This document shows positions 1-6,253 of a stretch of DNA of 10,769 nucleotides, piece by piece. A program made the position numbers and the translations under genes. Below the pieces are notes generated by a model. The model was not told the origin of the DNA and ran no database searches. It saw only the letters and a program-made list of their open reading frames with translations. Every line of letters begins with the position of its first letter. The first letter of the stretch is position 1. Source of the DNA: DASRRB01 sp036732755 (lineage in GTDB: Bacteria; Planctomycetota; B15-G4; SIAN01); the NCBI GenBank assembly GCA_036732755.1, contig DAINBU010000151.1, forward strand, positions 1-10,769, given 5' to 3'.

Positions 1-233
1 CGCAGCGCTCGCTGCAGCAGCTGCCGCGATCGGTGCAGGCCTCGCCGATCGGATTGCATCCGGAGATCGGGCTGTCCGCGCACGTCCCGCCCGCGCAGTT
101 CAGCGAGCAGCAGTCGCCAGGCAGCGTGCACGCCTCGCCGATGACGATGCACTCCGTGCCCGCGGTGCAGACGCCGCCGATGCAGCCGAGCCCGCAGCAG
201 TCCGACGCGATGGAGCAGCTCGCGCCACGGCCG
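1..233 (-). CDS. Cysteine-rich tandem-repeat protein fragment (runs off left edge)
   Basis: In the frame whose codons begin at 2, 5 and so on, the minus strand reads cysteine-rich repeats with regular spacing. Each unit is about 25-30 residues with the pattern C-x(5-6)-C-x(5)-CC-x3-C-x2-G-x-C. Two units share the words IGEACT and CCS, for example GEACTLPGDCCSLNCAGGTC. A more divergent first unit contains SDCCGLGCIGGVC and the last is cut by the window edge. Doubled cysteines followed by CxxGxC are typical of small secreted disulfide-knot repeats found in large extracellular proteins of some deltaproteobacteria; that comparison is from memory. No signal peptide or convincing start lies upstream. 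The frame is open back to the TGA at 299-301, with only a poor TTG at 287-289. The visible piece is therefore probably not a natural N-terminus. Function is unknown and a surface or secreted location is inferred. Confidence 0.5.
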
Positions 234-302
234 TCACCCCTGCGCGAGGACGTCGCGCAGCGCGCTGCCGACCATCCCGTCCGCGCCAATGACGACGATC
301 AA
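234..302 (-). pseudogene. Truncated N-terminus of an extended-SDR / RmlD-like NAD(P)-binding protein
   Basis: A TTG start at 302-300 overlaps the stop of the upstream MBL-fold gene (TTGA), an arrangement typical of translational coupling. The 22 codons read MIVVIGADGMVGSALRDVLA followed by Q-G-stop. This is a beta-strand, a GxxGxxG dinucleotide-binding turn (G6, G9, G12) and the start of helix A. It is what the first 22 residues of dTDP-4-dehydrorhamnose reductase or nucleotide-sugar epimerase proteins look like. Those families are about 280-330 residues long, so the rest is missing. The TGA at 234-236 follows a GGGG run (240-237). Removing one G would join this frame to the cysteine-repeat frame, not to SDR sequence, so a simple single-base error does not restore an epimerase. 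It is either a disrupted gene or a chimeric junction. With only 22 residues, family assignment below SDR-like is not possible. Confidence 0.4.
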
Positions 303-1249
303 GAGGTCGGCACCCTCGCCTGGACCGGGTGGGCCGGGAAGCCGCGCGCACGCAGGTGTTCGCGGAAGTCGTCGAACCCGTGCATCGTGTAGACCTCGCG
401 CGGCCGCGCGAGCTCGACGTAGCGCAGCAGCTCGTCGAAGTCGGCGTGGTCGGACAGAGGATAGCTGCGGTCGCACGGGTAGGGCGGCTTGCCGTCGCGC
501 GCCCAGCCGGTCGCCGCGATGCGGACGGCTCCGCGCGCCTCCTTCACGATCTTCCCGTTCGCGAGGTGCGGCGGGACCAGCACGACCTGCCCGTCGGTCG
601 CGCCCGCGTGCGCCGGCGCATGAGGCGGGAAGACGACGCCGAGCGACTCGTAGACCTTGACCATCGCGTAGATCGGCGGCGCGAGCGCGTACGAGAAGCC
701 GTGCGGCTCGAGCAGCTTCAGCAGTTCCTGCGCGCGGCCGACGGAGTAGGCGAGCAGCACGGGCGTCCCGCCCCCCGCGAGCACCTTGCGCAGGTCCAGG
801 ACGAGCTCGGCCACGACCGTCGCGCGCGGCGGGAAGCGGTAGTGCGGCCGTCCGAACGTGCACTCCATCACCAGGATCTCGCACGGCACGATCGCGCACT
901 GCTCCGCCGTCTCGGAGCGCTCGAGCCGGAAGTCGCCGGTGTAGACCATCCGTTCGCCGTGGCGCTCGATCTCGACCTGCGCCGCGCCGATCACGTGGCC
1001 GGCCGGGTGCATCCGCATGCGGAATTCGCGGCCGAGGTCGACCCAGTCGCCGAAGCGCGTCTCCTGGACCGTGACGTCGCCGAGCCGCGCGCGCATCAGC
1101 GCCGCCGTCTCGCGCGTCGCCCACGAGATCTTGTGGCGCCCGATGTGGTCGCCGTGGGCGTGCGAGACGAAGGCGCGCGGCTTGTGCCGATGTGGGTCGA
1201 GCCAGAGGTCGGCGCCCGGCACGTAGAGGTCTTCGCGCCAGACGAACAT
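299..1249 (-). CDS. MBL-fold metallo-hydrolase, beta-CASP / exonuclease-like
   Basis: A 316-residue metallo-beta-lactamase-fold protein. The metal-binding HxHxDH motif is at residues 30-35 (HAHGDH). A third-ligand motif follows at 81-85 (HPAGH), the bridging aspartate in TGDF (D106), and the C-terminal histidines in SDHADF (H268) and YTMHG (H290). The SDHADF plus TMHG ending, and the conserved opening with the strand before the HAHGDH loop, match the nuclease branch of the fold (SNM1/CPSF-like and the ligase-associated exonuclease relatives), not hydrolytic beta-lactamases or glyoxalases. Predicted activity is a zinc-dependent nuclease or phosphodiesterase in the cytoplasm, as no signal peptide is seen. 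It starts 7 bp after the stop of the preceding lipoprotein gene, so the two are probably co-transcribed. No clear Shine-Dalgarno is visible at usable spacing. No DNA ligase gene is in the window, so the ligase-associated label is unproven. Confidence 0.85.
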   Translation of the reverse strand: MFVWREDLYVPGADLWLDPHRHKPRAFVSHAHGDHIGRHKISWATRETAALMRARLGDVTVQETRFGDWVDLGREFRMRMHPAGHVIGAAQVEIERHGERMVYTGDFRLERSETAEQCAIVPCEILVMECTFGRPHYRFPPRATVVAELVLDLRKVLAGGGTPVLLAYSVGRAQELLKLLEPHGFSYALAPPIYAMVKVYESLGVVFPPHAPAHAGATDGQVVLVPPHLANGKIVKEARGAVRIAATGWARDGKPPYPCDRSYPLSDHADFDELLRYVELARPREVYTMHGFDDFREHLRARGFPAHPVQARVPTS

Positions 1250-1256
1250 GCGCGCG

Positions 1257-2927
1257 TCAGCGCTCCGGCGCGCAGAAGGTGAGCTCGAGCCCCGACCCGA
1301 CGCGCGCGACCACGAGGTCGCCGGCGAGGAATTCGGCAGCGGGCGCGCGCACGACCAGGAAGCCCGTCTCGGGCCCGGCCTCCGGCGGCAGGCGCACGGC
1401 GTCCATCTTCATGCGCGTCTCGCGGACCATCGCGTCGGGCGTGCCGGAGACCACCTCGAGGAGCCCGCGCTCGACCGCGATCGGCCGGTAGACGAGGAAC
1501 GACGCCAGCTTGAGCGGCGCGCGCCACGGCTTCGGCACGAGCGTGTCGACCAGCGTCGGCACGAAGCCCGTCACTTCGCCGTCGCCCTCGCGTTCGAAGA
1601 GGAAGGCGATCTGCGTCTGCCCGACCGCGTCGGCCTGGAAGTCGAAGACCTCCTTGCGGCGCGGCGCGGAGACCTGCGAGTCGTCGAGCGCGCCGGCGCA
1701 CCAGAAGCGGCCCGTCCAGCCCGAGAAGAAGGCGTCGACGCGCGCCGCCTCCTCGGCCGCCTCGTCGACCAAATCGACAATCGGCGTGCGGCCGCGCCGG
1801 CGCGGCCGCGGTCCGTCCTCGACGTCCATGCGGCGCAGGAATCCGTCGCGCGACCGCGCGAGCCGCTCCGGCAGCTCGGCCACGACCGCGGCGTCGAAGC
1901 TCCCCGCCACGAAGGCGACGTCCTGCGGCACGTCGGCGAGCAGCTCCGCGAGCGGCCGGTTCGCGGCGACGTCGAGGAGGCTCTCCCCGAACGAGCCGGG
2001 CCGCATGCGCAGGAAGATGCGCCAGTGCCCCTCCGCGCGGCAGGCGAAGAGCTCCTCGACCGAGCTCATCGCCTCGATGGCGCCGGCGACCGTGCGGAAG
2101 AGCCGGTCGCGCGTCCGCATCGTCGATTCGTCCCAGCGGTTCCAGTCGACCGGCACGGCCTGGTCGATGCCCATCTGGAACACGTCGGAGATGATGTCGC
2201 GGAAGCGCTTGAGCACGCGCCCCGACGCGAGGCGCAGGCACGGCAGGTTCTCCGCGTCCGCGTCGAGCAGGCCGGTCGCCGCGAGCGTCGAATAGACGTT
2301 GCGTGCGCCGTCCCGCGCCGGCAGCACCGCGACGACGCCGTCGCGCTCGACCACGGCGTAGGGAAGGAGCGGCCGCTCCTTGGCGGAGAAGGGCGCCTCC
2401 GTCCCCTCCTCGTCGCCGCCCCGGCCGCGCCGCCGCAACGCTCCCGTGGCGACCTCGATCTCGAAGCTGCGCCCGCGCCCCGGCAGCAGCAGGCGGCCGT
2501 CGCCGTCGAAGCGCAGCCCCCCGGCGCGCGCCGCCGTACCGAACGCCTCCGCGCTGCCGCGCCACGCGAACGCGGCGATCGCGCCGTGGACGTCGGGATC
2601 GAGGAAGAGGACGGCGAGCGGCGCGCCGGGCGCGACGAAGGGGTGGTCGACCGCGAGCTTCGCCATCGCGGCGAGCGGCGCGGCCACGGTGCCCACCGCG
2701 AGATCGAGGCCGATCGGGAGCGAGGGGCGCGCGAGCCACGCGGCGTCGCGCGACGGGACGACGCCGACGAAACCGAGCACGTCGGCATGCGGCAGAGGCG
2801 CCGCGAGCTCCCCGCCGAACGGCGCCGCGCGCACCACCGCCTCGCGCCGGCAGCCGCCGAGCGCGACGATCGCGCCCAGCGCCAGGGCCAGCGCTACACG
2901 ACTAAGATCGGTCGATCGTCCTCTCAC
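1257..2927 (-). CDS. Putative lipoprotein of unknown function
   Basis: The frame is open to an ATG at 2993. I prefer the GTG at 2927-2925 because it gives a proper lipoprotein signal: Arg at residues 2, 4 and 10, a hydrophobic core (residues 11-23), then the lipobox L-G-G-C with Cys26. The 22 extra residues of the longer form are arginine-rich and would bury the signal. The mature protein is about 531 residues. An Arg follows the lipidated Cys, so outer-membrane sorting is plausible under the E. coli rule. The mature part has alternating strand-like segments, an arginine-rich stretch near the middle (plus-strand 1790-1815) and few cysteines. I recognise no catalytic motif or family. It reads like the large DUF-type lipoproteins of deltaproteobacteria. 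It is 7 bp upstream of the MBL-fold gene and is divergent from queG, with a shared upstream region of about 80 bp. Confidence 0.7.
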   Translation of the reverse strand: MRGRSTDLSRVALALALGAIVALGGCRREAVVRAAPFGGELAAPLPHADVLGFVGVVPSRDAAWLARPSLPIGLDLAVGTVAAPLAAMAKLAVDHPFVAPGAPLAVLFLDPDVHGAIAAFAWRGSAEAFGTAARAGGLRFDGDGRLLLPGRGRSFEIEVATGALRRRGRGGDEEGTEAPFSAKERPLLPYAVVERDGVVAVLPARDGARNVYSTLAATGLLDADAENLPCLRLASGRVLKRFRDIISDVFQMGIDQAVPVDWNRWDESTMRTRDRLFRTVAGAIEAMSSVEELFACRAEGHWRIFLRMRPGSFGESLLDVAANRPLAELLADVPQDVAFVAGSFDAAVVAELPERLARSRDGFLRRMDVEDGPRPRRRGRTPIVDLVDEAAEEAARVDAFFSGWTGRFWCAGALDDSQVSAPRRKEVFDFQADAVGQTQIAFLFEREGDGEVTGFVPTLVDTLVPKPWRAPLKLASFLVYRPIAVERGLLEVVSGTPDAMVRETRMKMDAVRLPPEAGPETGFLVVRAPAAEFLAGDLVVARVGSGLELTFCAPER

Positions 2928-3007
2928 CGTCCTCGATGGCTCCGCGAGATCGCGTGGAACGCGCAGAAGACACGATCGACTCCGGCCACGCAACCGGTCC
3001 GCCGCCC
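2928..3007. promoter_or_regulatory. Divergent intergenic region between lipoprotein gene and queG
   Basis: Eighty bases separate the preferred starts of two divergently read genes, so promoters for both the lipoprotein-nuclease pair (minus) and the queG-LysR pair (plus) should lie here or just inside the genes. I cannot point to clear -35/-10 boxes. A short inverted repeat GATCG-GT-CGATC (2906-2917) sits just inside the lipoprotein frame and could be chance. The longer alternative starts (2993 minus, 2936 plus) would overlap each other and are less likely. Confidence 0.35.
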
Positions 3008-4072
3008 ATGTCGTTCACGTCCCCGCTGAAGGACCACCTGCGCCGCCGCGCGCGCGAGCTCGGGCTCGACGCGATCGGATTCACGACGGCCGACGACCTG
3101 CCGCGCGCCGACTACGTCGAGCGCTGGCTCGAGGAGGGGCGCGCCGGCGCCATGAGCTACCTCGCGCGCGGCGGGCCGCGCCACCGGCCGGGGCTGCTGC
3201 TCGAGGGCGCGCGCACCATCGTGGTCGGCGCCGCGCGCTACCAGCGTCCGCGCCGCGAGCCGTCGCACGTCGCCGCCTACGCGCAGCGCGGCGACTACCA
3301 CCCCGGCCTGCGCAAGGCGCTGCGTCCGCTGGCCGCCGAGCTGCGCGCCGCCGTCGCCGGCAGCGCGACGAAGATCTGCATCGACGCCGCTCCGATCCTC
3401 GAACGTGAAGCCGCGGCGCGCGCCGGCGTCGGCTGGATCGGCAAGAACACGCTCGTCGTCCACCCCGAGCACGGCTGCTACACGCTCCTCGGCCTGATCC
3501 TCTGGACCGGCGAGCTCCCGCCCGACCCGCCTGCGGTCGACCACTGCGGCGGCTGCCGCCGCTGCCTCGACGCCTGCCCGACGCAGGCCCTGACCGCGCC
3601 CTACCAGATGGACGCGCGGCGCTGCATCTCCTACCTCACGATCGAGCAGCGCGACGCGATTCCTGTCGAGTACCGCGCGGCGCTCGACGTGCGTGCCTTC
3701 GGCTGCGACGCCTGCCTCGCCGCCTGCCCGTACGGCGGCGCGGCGCTCTTCGAGGACGCGCCGCTGCTGCCGACCGACGCGGCGCTCGCCGGCGCGTCGC
3801 TGCGCGACCTGCTGGAGCGGGCGCGCGACCGCTTCTGGAAGAGCTTCCGCGCCACGCCGGTCGAGCGCGCGCGCCGGCGCGGCTTCCTCCGGAACCTCCT
3901 GGTCGCCGCCGGGAACTCGCGCGACGCGTCGCTGCGCGAAGTCCTCCTGCCGTTTCGCGAGGACGGCGATACCCTCGTCGCCGAGCACGCCGACTGGGCG
4001 CTGCGGCGCCTGGACGAAGGAAGGGAATCGGCGGGGGCGTCCACCCCCACTGCGAAGGGGACGCGACCATGA
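3008..4072 (+). CDS. queG: tRNA epoxyqueuosine(34) reductase QueG
   Basis: A cobalamin-dependent iron-sulfur enzyme for the last step of queuosine synthesis, reducing epoxyqueuosine at wobble position 34 of tRNAs with GUN anticodons. It acts in the cytoplasm. The 354-residue form starts at ATG 3008. An upstream in-frame ATG at 2936 would add 24 unconserved residues, and the KDHLRRRARELGLDAIGFT opening is where QueG proteins usually begin. The DUF1730/corrinoid-binding part holds the catalytic aspartate region ICIDAAPILERE (D126) and GWIGKNTL (143-149). The two [4Fe-4S] sites use CGGCRRCLDACP (C180, C183, C186, C190) and CDACLAACPYG (C233, C236, C240), with an extra C206. The C-terminal part (about 287-340) keeps the HEAT-like segment FLRNLLVAAGN. 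All key residues are intact. The stop overlaps the next gene by 4 bp. No Shine-Dalgarno is seen before either ATG. Confidence 0.95.
   Translation: MSFTSPLKDHLRRRARELGLDAIGFTTADDLPRADYVERWLEEGRAGAMSYLARGGPRHRPGLLLEGARTIVVGAARYQRPRREPSHVAAYAQRGDYHPGLRKALRPLAAELRAAVAGSATKICIDAAPILEREAAARAGVGWIGKNTLVVHPEHGCYTLLGLILWTGELPPDPPAVDHCGGCRRCLDACPTQALTAPYQMDARRCISYLTIEQRDAIPVEYRAALDVRAFGCDACLAACPYGGAALFEDAPLLPTDAALAGASLRDLLERARDRFWKSFRATPVERARRRGFLRNLLVAAGNSRDASLREVLLPFREDGDTLVAEHADWALRRLDEGRESAGASTPTAKGTRP
4033..4060 (+). promoter_or_regulatory. GC hairpin and Shine-Dalgarno before the LysR gene
   Basis: Inside the last codons of queG a perfect 5-bp G/C stem (GGGGG at 4033-4037, CCCCC at 4044-4048, 6-nt loop) is followed by a GAAGGGG ribosome-binding sequence at 4054-4060, 8 nt before the LysR ATG. 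The sequence is directly visible. A role in setting the translation ratio of queG and the regulator is inference. There is no T-run after the stem, so it is not a convincing intrinsic terminator. Confidence 0.35.
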
Positions 4073-4971
4073 CGGTCCAGGGCCTCGACCTGCGCCATCT
4101 CGAGATCTTCGCGCGCGTCGTCCGCGAAGGCGGCATCACGCCGGCGGCGCGCTCGCTCGGTCTCACGCAGCCGACGGTGAGCGGCCACATCCAGTCGCTC
4201 GAGAAGGACGCGGGCGTCATCCTCCTCCATCGCGGCGGCGGGCGGGCGCGACCGACCGCGGCGGGCGAGCTGCTCTACGGCTTCGCGAAGGCGATCTGCG
4301 ACCGCAAGCAGGAGGCGCAGGCGGCGCTCGAGCAACTCCTGGGGCTGCGCACCGGCGAGCTGGTGATCGGCGCTTCGACCACGCCCGCGACCTACTTCCT
4401 GCCGGATCGTCTGGTCCGCTTCCGCGAGCAGCACCCGGCGCTCCACGTCGACCTCGTGATCGGCGACACGCGCGCGATCCTCGAGAAGCTCGACGCCGGC
4501 GCGATCGAGATCGCGATCGTCGGCGAAGCGATCGACCCCGAGCGCTACCGGACGCGCAAGCTCGCCGACGACGAGGTGATGTTCGTGGTGGGCCGCGCGC
4601 ACCCGTGGTTCTCGCGCAGCGACGTCGACGTGAAGGAGCTCGCGGGCCAGCGCATCGTCGCGCGCGAGCGCGGCTCGGCGACGCTCGGCTCGGCCGAGGA
4701 GCGGCTCGCGGAGTCGGGCCTCCACCTCGGCACCGAGATCCCGATCGTGCTGCGTCTGCCGACCAACGAGGCGATCCGGGAGGCGGTCGCGCGCGGCGAC
4801 ATCGGCGCCTTCCTGCCCGCCGCCTGCATCGTCGGCCGCGATCGGGAGCTGCGCGCGATCGCGCTGCGCGGCGTCGCCATCCGCCGCCCGTTCACCGCGG
4901 TGCAGAGCCTCTCGCGCGAGCCGTCCCCTGCGGCCAACGCCTTCCTCGCGCTCCTCGGCCCGCCAAAGTAG
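4069..4971 (+). CDS. LysR-family transcriptional regulator
   Basis: A 300-residue LysR-type regulator of normal family length. The N-terminal winged helix-turn-helix spans about residues 6-65, with the signature ITPAARSLGLTQPTVSGHI and the following LEKDAGVILLHR. A linker helix runs to about 95, and a periplasmic-binding-like co-inducer domain starts at GELVIGASTTPATYFLP. The TQPTVSGHI recognition helix and the GASTTPATYFLP opening resemble the CysB/CysL branch and, in particular, the selenium-metabolism-associated LysR group. That is recalled similarity, not a search result. The start ATG overlaps the queG stop (ATGA) and is preceded by GAAGGGG 8 nt upstream, so it is translationally coupled to queG. 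Its own targets are not visible; no divergent partner gene lies beside it, unlike many LysR loci. Confidence 0.92.
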   Translation: MTVQGLDLRHLEIFARVVREGGITPAARSLGLTQPTVSGHIQSLEKDAGVILLHRGGGRARPTAAGELLYGFAKAICDRKQEAQAALEQLLGLRTGELVIGASTTPATYFLPDRLVRFREQHPALHVDLVIGDTRAILEKLDAGAIEIAIVGEAIDPERYRTRKLADDEVMFVVGRAHPWFSRSDVDVKELAGQRIVARERGSATLGSAEERLAESGLHLGTEIPIVLRLPTNEAIREAVARGDIGAFLPAACIVGRDRELRAIALRGVAIRRPFTAVQSLSREPSPAANAFLALLGPPK

Positions 4972-5065
4972 GGCGGACGCCGCACGAGTTTCCTTCAAGC
5001 GCGCCGCACGGCCGGCTCGATGGAAGCGCAGGGATTCCGCGAATCGGCCGAGCGAGACCACGACG

Positions 5066-5851
5066 TTGACGCAGGATCTGCTCCAGAACCTGAGCCGGCG
5101 CACCGCGCAGCGCATCTGCCTGCGCGTCGACGTCGGCATCCTCGACGAGAAGTCGGGCGAGCGGGCGCTCGGCCAGCTCTGCGACCTCTCGGCGACCGGC
5201 GCCTGCACGCGCTCGCCGAAGCCGCTGACGATCGGCGAGGAGCTGCGGCTCGCCTTCGAGTACGAGCCGGGCAGCGAACCGGTCCGCCTGCACGCCGAGG
5301 TGGTCTGGTGCACGCGCGACGCGCGCGCGAACGCGAGTCTCTACCTCGCGGGCGTCCGCTTCACCGACCTCGCCGCGCCCGACGCGGTGCGCCTGCGCGA
5401 GTTCATCGAGCGCAAGCTGCGGACGGTGCGGCAGTTCCTGAACAGCTTCGAGCTCCTGAGCGGGCTCGGCGAGGTCGAGAAGGTCCTGATCTCGTCGGTG
5501 AGCTTCGACCGCGACCTCCTCGAGAACGAGTCGCTCGAGTTCAAGGCGTGCGACGACACGCTCGTGCTGGTGCGCAGCGGCAAGCTCCATGTGATCGAGA
5601 CCGACCGCGCGGGGCGCGAGCTCGCGCCGCGCTCGATCGGGCCGGGCGAGTTCTGCGGCACGCTGCCCGTCGACCCGCGCGGCGCGACGTCGCTCCGGCT
5701 GCGCGCGAACGAGCCGTCGGGCGTGCTCTGCATCCCGAGCGACGGCTTCTGGTACCTCTGGTCGACGCACGCCGAGACGGCGCTCAAGATCGTGTCGTGC
5801 TGGGCGCGGTCGCTGCGCGAGCGCCTGCTCACGCTCGAATCGAGAGACTGA
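5066..5851 (+). CDS. PilZ domain protein fused to a Crp-like cyclic-nucleotide-binding fold
   Basis: A 261-residue soluble protein with two sensory folds. The N-terminal PilZ domain (about 10-120) carries both c-di-GMP contact motifs: RxxxR (R12-R16) and DxSxxG (D40-L-S42-A-T-G45). A connecting helix region (about 108-140) leads to a C-terminal cupin-like CNB domain (about 141-257). The line LVLVRSGKLHVIETDRAGRE, the GPGEFCG turn and PRGAT (R205) correspond to the Crp/CNB beta-roll and its phosphate-binding cassette. The Glu normally found in the cassette is replaced (FCGTL), so cNMP binding is uncertain. No DNA-binding helix-turn-helix follows, so it is a signalling adaptor and not a transcription factor. 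The start is TTG at 5066; no better start keeps the RxxxR motif, and the Shine-Dalgarno is weak. It lies 94 bp after the LysR gene and ends 12 bp before the convergent small gene. Confidence 0.85.
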   Translation: MTQDLLQNLSRRTAQRICLRVDVGILDEKSGERALGQLCDLSATGACTRSPKPLTIGEELRLAFEYEPGSEPVRLHAEVVWCTRDARANASLYLAGVRFTDLAAPDAVRLREFIERKLRTVRQFLNSFELLSGLGEVEKVLISSVSFDRDLLENESLEFKACDDTLVLVRSGKLHVIETDRAGRELAPRSIGPGEFCGTLPVDPRGATSLRLRANEPSGVLCIPSDGFWYLWSTHAETALKIVSCWARSLRERLLTLESRD

Positions 5852-5863
5852 GCGGGACGGATC

Positions 5864-6166
5864 TCAGGCGAGGACGTCGAGCAGCGCGCCCTTCACGTCC
5901 CACGCGCGCCGCAGCGCCGCCGCGTCGACGTTCACGTCCGTCTGCGCGCGCAGCAACTCCCCCACCGCCTCGACCATCTCGTCCGTCGAGCCCTTCGTCG
6001 TCATGCGGCCGCGCGCGTCGTAGACGGCGAGCGCGCCCTCCGGCGCGCCGCCGGCGGGGTCCGCCGCGGGGACCGCCGCCGCAGTGATCCGCTGGCCCGC
6101 CCGCTCGAAGCGGAGCATCCCGGCGGCGAGGGCGGACGTGGTGGTGGCGACGACGTTCAAGGACAT
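5864..6166 (-). CDS. Small flagellar basal-body-rod-like protein
   Basis: A 100-residue protein with no signal peptide. Its N-terminal helix (about 5-30, SALAAGMLRFERAGQRITAA) is laid out like the start of FlgB/FlgC/FlgG rod proteins. Its C-terminal helix (about 62-100, containing EMVEAVGELLRAQTDVNVDA and ending GALLDVLA) matches the rod C-terminal coiled coil, where D-x-V-x-E-x(6)-A and TLLDI endings are usual. The central 30-60 stretch is short, and the NxANxxTxG motif of true rod proteins is missing. The protein resembles the short orphan rod-like proteins found beside flagellar or chemotaxis genes, but I assign this by pattern only. Start and expression are well supported: GAGGAG (6177-6172) lies 5 nt before the ATG. 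It is convergent with the PilZ-CNB gene (12 bp gap) and divergent from the hybrid kinase. It could also be an unrelated two-helix protein. Confidence 0.5.
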   Translation of the reverse strand: MSLNVVATTTSALAAGMLRFERAGQRITAAAVPAADPAGGAPEGALAVYDARGRMTTKGSTDEMVEAVGELLRAQTDVNVDAAALRRAWDVKGALLDVLA

Positions 6167-6171
6167 CTCGG

Positions 6172-6177
6172 CTCCTC
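6172..6177 (-). promoter_or_regulatory. Shine-Dalgarno of the rod-like small gene
   Basis: GAGGAG on the minus strand, 5 nt upstream of the ATG at 6166. It is a strong site that supports this short reading frame as a real gene. Confidence 0.7.
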
Positions 6178-6238
6178 ATCGACCCGCGGCCCCCCCGGGG
6201 TGAAGCGCGCCCGGTCGTCGTGCCGAAACAGTGCGGGC

Positions 6239-6244
6239 AGGAGG
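6239..6244 (+). promoter_or_regulatory. Shine-Dalgarno deciding the TTG start of the hybrid kinase
   Basis: A perfect AGGAGG lies 9 nt upstream of TTG 6254. The alternative GTG at 6200 is preceded only by C/G runs and would add 18 basic residues before the first membrane helix. The site therefore favours the TTG start. Confidence 0.75.
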
Positions 6245-6253
6245 ACGCGCCGC

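Noticed and set aside
33..392. Plus-strand Pro/Gln/Met/His-rich frame at the left end
   Set aside because: It is the antisense of the cysteine-repeat frame. The regular cysteine spacing on the minus strand is far less likely by chance, and the plus frame runs into the MBL gene antisense.
1248..3029. Long plus-strand open frame opposite the lipoprotein gene, arginine/glutamate/alanine-rich
   Set aside because: It is a typical GC-rich antisense shadow with low-complexity composition. The minus strand has a lipoprotein signal and normal amino-acid usage.
4033..4048. GGGGG/CCCCC hairpin as an intrinsic terminator after queG
   Set aside because: It lies inside queG, has only a 5-bp stem and no following T-run, and the next gene overlaps queG.
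4999..5026. TTCA...CTCGATGG resembling a sigma-28 flagellar promoter upstream of the PilZ gene
   Set aside because: The TCAA-to-CGAT spacing is about 2 nt longer than the consensus and the -10 match is partial. A similar-looking string before the rod-like gene lies too close to its ribosome-binding site to be a promoter.
6200..6253. GTG start extending the hybrid kinase by 18 residues
   Set aside because: It has no ribosome-binding site and adds a basic leader before the membrane helix. TTG 6254 has a perfect AGGAGG 9 nt upstream.
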